Made by a program: the position numbers and the translations under genes. Shown piece after piece: positions 59,471-64,000 of a stretch of DNA of 64,000 bases. Source of the stretch: Asparagopsis taxiformis (Eukaryota; Rhodophyta; Florideophyceae; Bonnemaisoniales; Bonnemaisoniaceae); NCBI GenBank assembly GCA_030407315.1, contig JALQPE010001780.1:186001-250000 (forward strand), in the 5' to 3' direction. The notes under the pieces were generated by a model. The model was not told the origin of the DNA and did no database searches. It saw only the letters and a list, made by a program, of their open reading frames with translations. Within the stretch, counting starts at the first letter, position 1. Every line of letters begins with the position of its first letter.

Positions 59471-62400
59471 ATGACCCCTCGTGCTCCGATTCAATTCGAA
59501 TCCTCTGAAGAGGAAGGAGACAATATGGGTTCGCCCAACCGTCCTACCACACGCTCCAGCGTTCGCCGTCCCACGACGCACCACCAGGCTTCCTCCTCCC
59601 GCACCGGGGTTCCGCCTACACCGGCTAAGTCTTCGTCGACTTCAGCGCCACGCGTGCCGTCAGCCACCGCGGCTCAATCGCAAACGCGAACGCGTTCGAC
59701 TGCCGCCAAAGGCACCGCTGACCCAGCGTCGCCTGCTGGCAAGGTTGTGAGTGCACAAGCACGTTCCGAAGAGACGGTCCCCCCTACCAGGGCAAGTGCA
59801 CAAGAGCGCGACTCTGTTCCGGCTGAATCGCCTGCTTCCCCGAAGCCTTCCACCCCAGTGGCAAGTGTCAAACCGTCATCGGTTAATCCGCCATCACGCG
59901 AAGGTGAGTCATCGAAGGCCGCCGGCCCGTCCCCAAGGGGAGCCATGCCGGCCGACACCGAGGAGGTGATAGAAGTCGTCGCCGAGGGAGGCGCTACGCC
60001 CAGGCCAACAAGGCAGCCGAACGTCAGGCCTTCGCCAAGTTCGCGTCCGATTACTTCTCGTCCTTCCGCCCCGGCGGCTCGTACCTCTTCTGGTCATGAC
60101 GCTTCAGCGAATCCCTATGAGGACTATGGCCGCCGCAACCAACAGATACTGGCGGACGCTCGAAAGCGTAGGGAAGAAGAATTGCGCCGCGAGGCTGCTC
60201 GAGCAGAAGCCGAGAAGGCAGCAGCCGAAAAGGCTAATGCTCAACCTGTCGAGAAGGTCGTAGACCCATATGCCTCTACTGGCAGAGTTACCCGAAGTGG
60301 GTCTGGTGCGGCTGCCGCCGATGCCTCTGGAGGCGTAAGACCATCGGGCACCGCCTTGGTTGACCCTTACGCGGTTGCGTCTGCTCCAGCACCAGCTGTT
60401 CCGTCACACGACACTCCCCCTCGGGCACCTAAGCCGACTGCCAATTGGCGCTCCATGGGAGAATTTTACCCAGCCAATGCTGATGAACTGGTGGTATTCG
60501 ATTCGCAAGCCTTGCCTTTCAGGCGTGAGCTCGCCGCTCCTTGGGAACACTACCCGTTTGCGCGACTCCCTCGTAGGGACTTTACGGATCGCCCGAGAAG
60601 CGAGTTACGTCGCGATATGCTTCTCATGAGCTCCCTCCGGGGTCAAAACCATCAGGTTCAAAACGAATGTTGGTCGGCGTATGCCCGTCTCCCCTCGAGT
60701 CGCCCTATGCGTCACTTCCGTGTCCCCCATACGCTATGCAGCGACAGGATTTTCCTGCTCCATCCCGGAGATGCGCTGTACGTCGAACGTATGAATCGTC
60801 GCTTGTTCCAGGAAGGATCGTACCAAGGCTCCGTAGCGGATCTACCGATGGTTCGGTCACGCTGGTTTGCGTACCCTCCACGTCCCGATACGGGTAGCTA
60901 CGAGCATCATATGCGTTTGCACGCTAGGGTTACTTCCCGAAGGATGGGACGTCAGGTGACGGCGAATGATTATCGCGTGTTCGCGCACCGTCATGGTAGC
61001 TCTGCTGAGCCGGTCACTAGACCCATGAAGGTAGCTAGGGAAGCTTTGGACCCGCTATGGGATGATCCCACTTGGGAAGGCAAGTCATCTCCACCGATGT
61101 GTTTGCCCGTTGCCGACCCTCCGTCGCTGGTGTATTTCCACAATTCCGCTCTTCGCGACGCGCCCGAATGGCGAATGGACAGGTTCCGATCGTACCTCGA
61201 GTTGGAGAGGGATATCCTTATAGGGATCGAGTTGGCTCGTACCGCCGAGACGCGGGGCTTTGTGCCGGTGATGGCGGAGGAACTCCTCAATAGGGTGAGT
61301 AGTACTTGGTACGATATCCCGAAGGTTCCGGTGTCGGACGTGGTCCCCTATAGTCGGGAGTTACCTGGTTCGGTAGTGCGTCGGTTGCTGAAGGTGGCCC
61401 TTGGGGGTGATGATTATCCGCAGGAATTGGTCAGTACCAACATCACGGGAGTGGCACCGGAGAAGGTGGTTATCTACAGGACTGTTGACTTGCCGGTGAG
61501 GGCGTTACGTATTAACGTGTTAAACCATCGAGATGGTACAGTCGCCGAGCTGCCGCCTTATCGCAGAGATGGTGAGTTCACCGAAGATGGGTATTACGGC
61601 GTGGAGCCTGACAGGTATTCCGACGGTCACCCCGACTCTTACAAATATCAGCCTGTTGGCGAGGCATTTGTGCCGCGTCCGTGGTGGACGGCCGCCGAGG
61701 CGGGAGGCCCAGCCGGGCGTTCGCCTTACGCAGGACGGAGCTTAGCTCCTGTTGCTTCCTTACCACCCAGTGGTGCCGATGACTTGTACGAAAGTCAGGT
61801 CCCGATGACCGTCGCGCCTACCGCGCCAACCCTTCAGCCCACAGCTGCCCCTTCATCCCAAGTGGGTCCCGCCATGGAGGCGCTTCTAACATCCGACCAA
61901 GGCTCTGAGCCATCCGTGAACGGTGATGATGTAGTCACGCGTCAGCCTCCTGCTGTTGATATCCTACGTGGGGAATTGTCGAGTCGCGAATTGCTATCGA
62001 TTCCGCATGTGCGGCGGTTGGCCGATGATCTCGGGGATGGTACGGTGGCTTCCGTTTTTGCCTCTGCCAATGGGCGTTACATCGTAAGATCCGCGTTGGA
62101 TGGACTTGCATTGTCGTGCATCACGTTAGCTGCTCGCTATAAGCAAGGACGCGAACAGCGTAACATCGCCCGAGAGCGTCGCCGCACAGCGGATAGGGAG
62201 GTTGAGGCCGCACGCCTGGAGGCAGCAGAATTGCGAACCCGGGTTGGGGAATTAGAAGGTGAGTTGGAGGACGCTAGGCGTCTACTGCAGCAAGCAGTTA
62301 TTCCCGAAGAGGGTGGCGAGGAGGCCGTTCAGCCTGGTTACTCGCGTCGTCGCGCTAGGTCTCCCGATGGGGGTCTTCCCGAACGCAACGTGCGTACTCG

Positions 62401-62737
62401 TCTTCATTCCCCCGTGGGTGCTGCGGATGCTAGTAATCCTTTACTTGCGCGTCTTGATGCCCGGTTAGGGTCGCCTGAGTCGCCAGATGTTTCTCCGCCT
62501 CCCGCGTCCATCCCAGCAGTTGGGTTATCCGCCTCTGCGGTTGCGTCTTCGCATAGCCCTGTGCCTGCCCGTCGTCGGGGTTCTAGTGCAGTTCCGCAAC
62601 GCGGTTTGCGTCGTAATCCTACCTTCACAAGGGTTGCACCCCGCCATCCTCGTCCTTCGACGAATGTACGCGCTCCTGCCCCTACGGCACCGTCTGCCTC
62701 TCATCGGCCTCGGCCTTCTAGCCATTATCGTCGCTAA
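59471..62737 (+). CDS. Large protein of unknown family, probably encoded by a mobile element
   Basis: A 1,088-residue intronless ORF from ATG 59471 (MTPRAPIQFESSEEEGDN). I recognise no family. Layout: residues 1-215 disordered (Ser, Pro, Thr, Ala, Arg); 218-257 a charged coiled coil (ARKRREEELRREAARAEAEK); 315-750 a folded-looking region rich in Arg, Tyr and Pro (EFYPANADELVVFDSQALPF, RHFRVPHTL, PVSDVVPYSRELPG); a second linker; 890-940 a second coiled coil (RRTADREVEAARLEAAELRT); and a basic disordered tail. Coiled coils and a basic tail suit a Gag-like or nucleic-acid-binding structural protein, but that is inference. It is convergent with the chromodomain ORF, and both share GC-rich codon use unlike the host genes. 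Confidence 0.7.
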   Translation: MTPRAPIQFESSEEEGDNMGSPNRPTTRSSVRRPTTHHQASSSRTGVPPTPAKSSSTSAPRVPSATAAQSQTRTRSTAAKGTADPASPAGKVVSAQARSEETVPPTRASAQERDSVPAESPASPKPSTPVASVKPSSVNPPSREGESSKAAGPSPRGAMPADTEEVIEVVAEGGATPRPTRQPNVRPSPSSRPITSRPSAPAARTSSGHDASANPYEDYGRRNQQILADARKRREEELRREAARAEAEKAAAEKANAQPVEKVVDPYASTGRVTRSGSGAAAADASGGVRPSGTALVDPYAVASAPAPAVPSHDTPPRAPKPTANWRSMGEFYPANADELVVFDSQALPFRRELAAPWEHYPFARLPRRDFTDRPRSELRRDMLLMSSLRGQNHQVQNECWSAYARLPSSRPMRHFRVPHTLCSDRIFLLHPGDALYVERMNRRLFQEGSYQGSVADLPMVRSRWFAYPPRPDTGSYEHHMRLHARVTSRRMGRQVTANDYRVFAHRHGSSAEPVTRPMKVAREALDPLWDDPTWEGKSSPPMCLPVADPPSLVYFHNSALRDAPEWRMDRFRSYLELERDILIGIELARTAETRGFVPVMAEELLNRVSSTWYDIPKVPVSDVVPYSRELPGSVVRRLLKVALGGDDYPQELVSTNITGVAPEKVVIYRTVDLPVRALRINVLNHRDGTVAELPPYRRDGEFTEDGYYGVEPDRYSDGHPDSYKYQPVGEAFVPRPWWTAAEAGGPAGRSPYAGRSLAPVASLPPSGADDLYESQVPMTVAPTAPTLQPTAAPSSQVGPAMEALLTSDQGSEPSVNGDDVVTRQPPAVDILRGELSSRELLSIPHVRRLADDLGDGTVASVFASANGRYIVRSALDGLALSCITLAARYKQGREQRNIARERRRTADREVEAARLEAAELRTRVGELEGELEDARRLLQQAVIPEEGGEEAVQPGYSRRRARSPDGGLPERNVRTRLHSPVGAADASNPLLARLDARLGSPESPDVSPPPASIPAVGLSASAVASSHSPVPARRRGSSAVPQRGLRRNPTFTRVAPRHPRPSTNVRAPAPTAPSASHRPRPSSHYRR

Positions 62738-63045
62738 GGACTGGCAATTGCCTTTGGGAGAATAACCTCTAACGGTAGTTTGAACACGCTTTTGCGTTGC
62801 GCCATTGTTCATCAGGTAGTCCTGAGGCACCTCTGAGGTACATTAAAGATGCATCATCACGCTGACGTGCGGGTTTGTTTGTTGAAACCCTTTTTTGGTC
62901 AATTTTTTTCATTTCCTGAAATCTAAATTTCCACAGTGGCTCCGGTTGGCGGTGATAAAGTGTGCCCTTTTTGGCTTGACCCTCCGAGGTTTGGTAGCTC
63001 CACCCAGTGGGTACCTTGTTAGGTTCTTATCCCTGTGGGGTTACT
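62738..63045. other. Convergent spacer between the two element ORFs
   Basis: 308 bases separating the stops of the 1,088-residue ORF (+) and the chromodomain ORF (-). It holds ACCTCTGAGGT (62829-62839), CCCAGTGGG (63003-63011), CCCTGTGGGG (63031-63040) and T-rich tracts suited to transcript ends on both strands. Confidence 0.55.
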
Positions 63046-64000
63046 CTACTTCTTCCCTCTCTTGGGTTTGCGCGTGCGCGCTCGGCGTGGTTGCCGGTCA
63101 CCTTCGCGGTGTTGTCTTCGACGGAAGTACCTTGATGCCCATTCAGGGGGGACGTTCGCGCGTTGCGTCCATGTCGGCTTTCGGTAGCCATACCACTTCA
63201 CCAGGAACCATTGTTCCCCGTCGTCGTCAGTGACGTAATCTAGGAGATCATCGATGGGATATTCCTCCTCTGAGGTTGCGCGTTCGGCGTCGCTACTTCC
63301 CTCTGGGGTTTCCTTCGTCCCTTCAGGGAGAGCTACTCGTTCCGAGTTCGGCTGCGTGCCCTGTGGCGCTTTCTCTTGTTCCCCATTGGGGGTGGCTTCC
63401 AAAGACCTTACGGGGTTTGCCGTGGCTATCTTCTTCGCACTTGAGCGAGTGTGTCGACCCGGTTTGGGTTTTGCCAAATGGGCGGGTACTTGACTTGCTT
63501 GGTTCGCTATGCGAAGTTCGGCTCCCGATGGAGGGTTCGCGTCCCGTTGAGGGGAAGTCGGCGTTTGTATGCGTGCTTTGATTGAGCGTCGCCTGGTCGC
63601 GTTTGCGTTGGTCAAATGCCTTGGGGCTGAGTCTGTGGCGTCGGTGCCTGCCATACTTCGGCGAGTTGCTCGCTTGTGCGACGGGAGAGCCCTGTCAGGG
63701 TTGACGTATTGGTCTTGGTCTGCATTGGCAGAGTTATCGTGGCGTCTTTGTTGACTTCTTCGCAATTGTGTGCGATTGCGGTTGGTAGTTACCGGCTGTG
63801 TGGGTGAACGACTTGGGTCGTGTGCGTCGTTCCCAATTGTGGGTGAGTTACCAAAAGGTGAAAGACTACAAGGTTCATCCCGAGAGGGTGTTGCGAAATT
63901 TTTGCTTACGCGCACAGCGTCGGGGGCCCCCTCCTGAAGGGTGGTTTGTCCCAAACCACTACCTTCAGGTGTTATCCTAATTGTAGGTTGTCGTGGAGAC
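63046..64000 (-). CDS. Chromodomain protein, 5' end beyond the window
   Basis: The frame is open from the right edge (64000) to the stop at 63046, about 317 codons, with no convincing start, so the N-terminus lies outside. Most of it is disordered (Ala, Thr, Arg, Pro, Gln). Near the C-terminus (about 63112-63264) is a chromodomain: EEYPIDDLLDYV...EQWFLVKWYGYRKPTWTQRANV, with Tyr, Trp and Trp/Tyr in place for a methyl-lysine cage. A basic tail (RRARTRKPKRGKK) ends the protein. Chromodomains at the C-terminus are typical of chromovirus integrases, which steer insertion into marked chromatin. No integrase core is seen in the visible part. Confidence 0.75.
   Translation of the reverse strand, partial: SPRQPTIRITPEGSGLGQTTLQEGAPDAVRVSKNFATPSRDEPCSLSPFGNSPTIGNDAHDPSRSPTQPVTTNRNRTQLRRSQQRRHDNSANADQDQYVNPDRALPSHKRATRRSMAGTDATDSAPRHLTNANATRRRSIKARIQTPTSPQRDANPPSGAELRIANQASQVPAHLAKPKPGRHTRSSAKKIATANPVRSLEATPNGEQEKAPQGTQPNSERVALPEGTKETPEGSSDAERATSEEEYPIDDLLDYVTDDDGEQWFLVKWYGYRKPTWTQRANVPPEWASRYFRRRQHREGDRQPRRARTRKPKRGKK

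Larger units (their letters stand above)
56621..62737 (+). mobile_element. Candidate mobile element block, left part, boundaries not resolved
   Basis: From about 56.6 kb to the right edge of the window the DNA is GC-richer, full of short inverted repeats and without host-type genes. It contains the inverted-repeat array, a copia-Gag-like fragment, a palindrome-rich spacer (58.5-59.4 kb) and a 1,088-residue ORF. I found no LTR pair, target-site duplication or transposase, so the class is undetermined and more than one element may be nested. Confidence 0.5.

Noticed and set aside
56621..64000. CRISPR array or prokaryotic operon reading of the repeat region
   Set aside because: Repeats are short inverted pairs with variable arms, not identical direct repeats with unique spacers, and all neighbouring genes are eukaryotic.

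Overview
The window is nuclear DNA of a eukaryote with a compact, intron-poor genome. I infer a red alga, probably a florideophyte of the Chondrus type. Four things point that way. Most genes are single long ORFs, including 1,032, 1,293, 1,334 and 1,524 residue products. The eight introns I can place are short (83-148 nt) and sit mainly in small genes. Plastid-type proteins (fibrillin, a BSD2-like zinc protein, a DUF1995-like protein) lie beside RWP-RK, cryptochrome and SOS1-like genes. The one tRNA gene is disrupted by extra segments, as known from red algal nuclei. The taxonomic call is inference; no organism name can be read from the sequence.

Layout. 0-17 kb: a probable mitochondrial protein (-), a cytochrome P450 (+), a BSD2-like zinc protein (-), a delta-9 acyl-CoA desaturase fused to cytochrome b5 (+), a RAD51AP1-like protein (+), an AhpD-like protein (-), a two-domain sulfurtransferase (-), a tRNA-Ser (-), the replisome hub Ctf4/AND-1 (+) and a plastid fibrillin (+). 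17-29 kb: a small two-TM protein, a PITP, cofilin, a VOC/glyoxalase-fold protein, a YME1/FtsH protease, a MYDGF-family secreted protein and TFIIIC subunit 5. 29-53.8 kb: a C2H2 zinc-finger gene with an apparent frameshift, a TIG/REJ-type surface receptor, a cryptochrome with a very long tail, an SOS1-like Na+/H+ antiporter, a MAPEG protein, a PNPOx-like flavoprotein, a DUF1995-like plastid protein, a LURP-one protein, a SNAPC4-like Myb protein and an RWP-RK-like protein. 53.7-56.2 kb is an AT-rich desert.

56.6-64 kb looks like mobile DNA. It holds an array of nine short inverted repeats with co-varying arms, a copia-Gag-like remnant without pol, a 1,088-residue protein of unknown family, and, convergent with it, a chromodomain ORF that runs off the right edge. 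This segment is visibly richer in GC and in short CCC-N-GGG hairpins than the host genes.

The genes do not form one pathway; this is ordinary gene-dense eukaryotic DNA beside a transposon-rich block. Loose themes are Pol III/snRNA transcription (tRNA-Ser, TFIIIC5, SNAPC4-like), replication and recombination (Ctf4, RAD51AP1-like) and plastid/lipid biology. The best candidates for undescribed biology are the 56.6-64 kb element and its inverted-repeat array, the doubly interrupted tRNA-Ser, and the extended cryptochrome.
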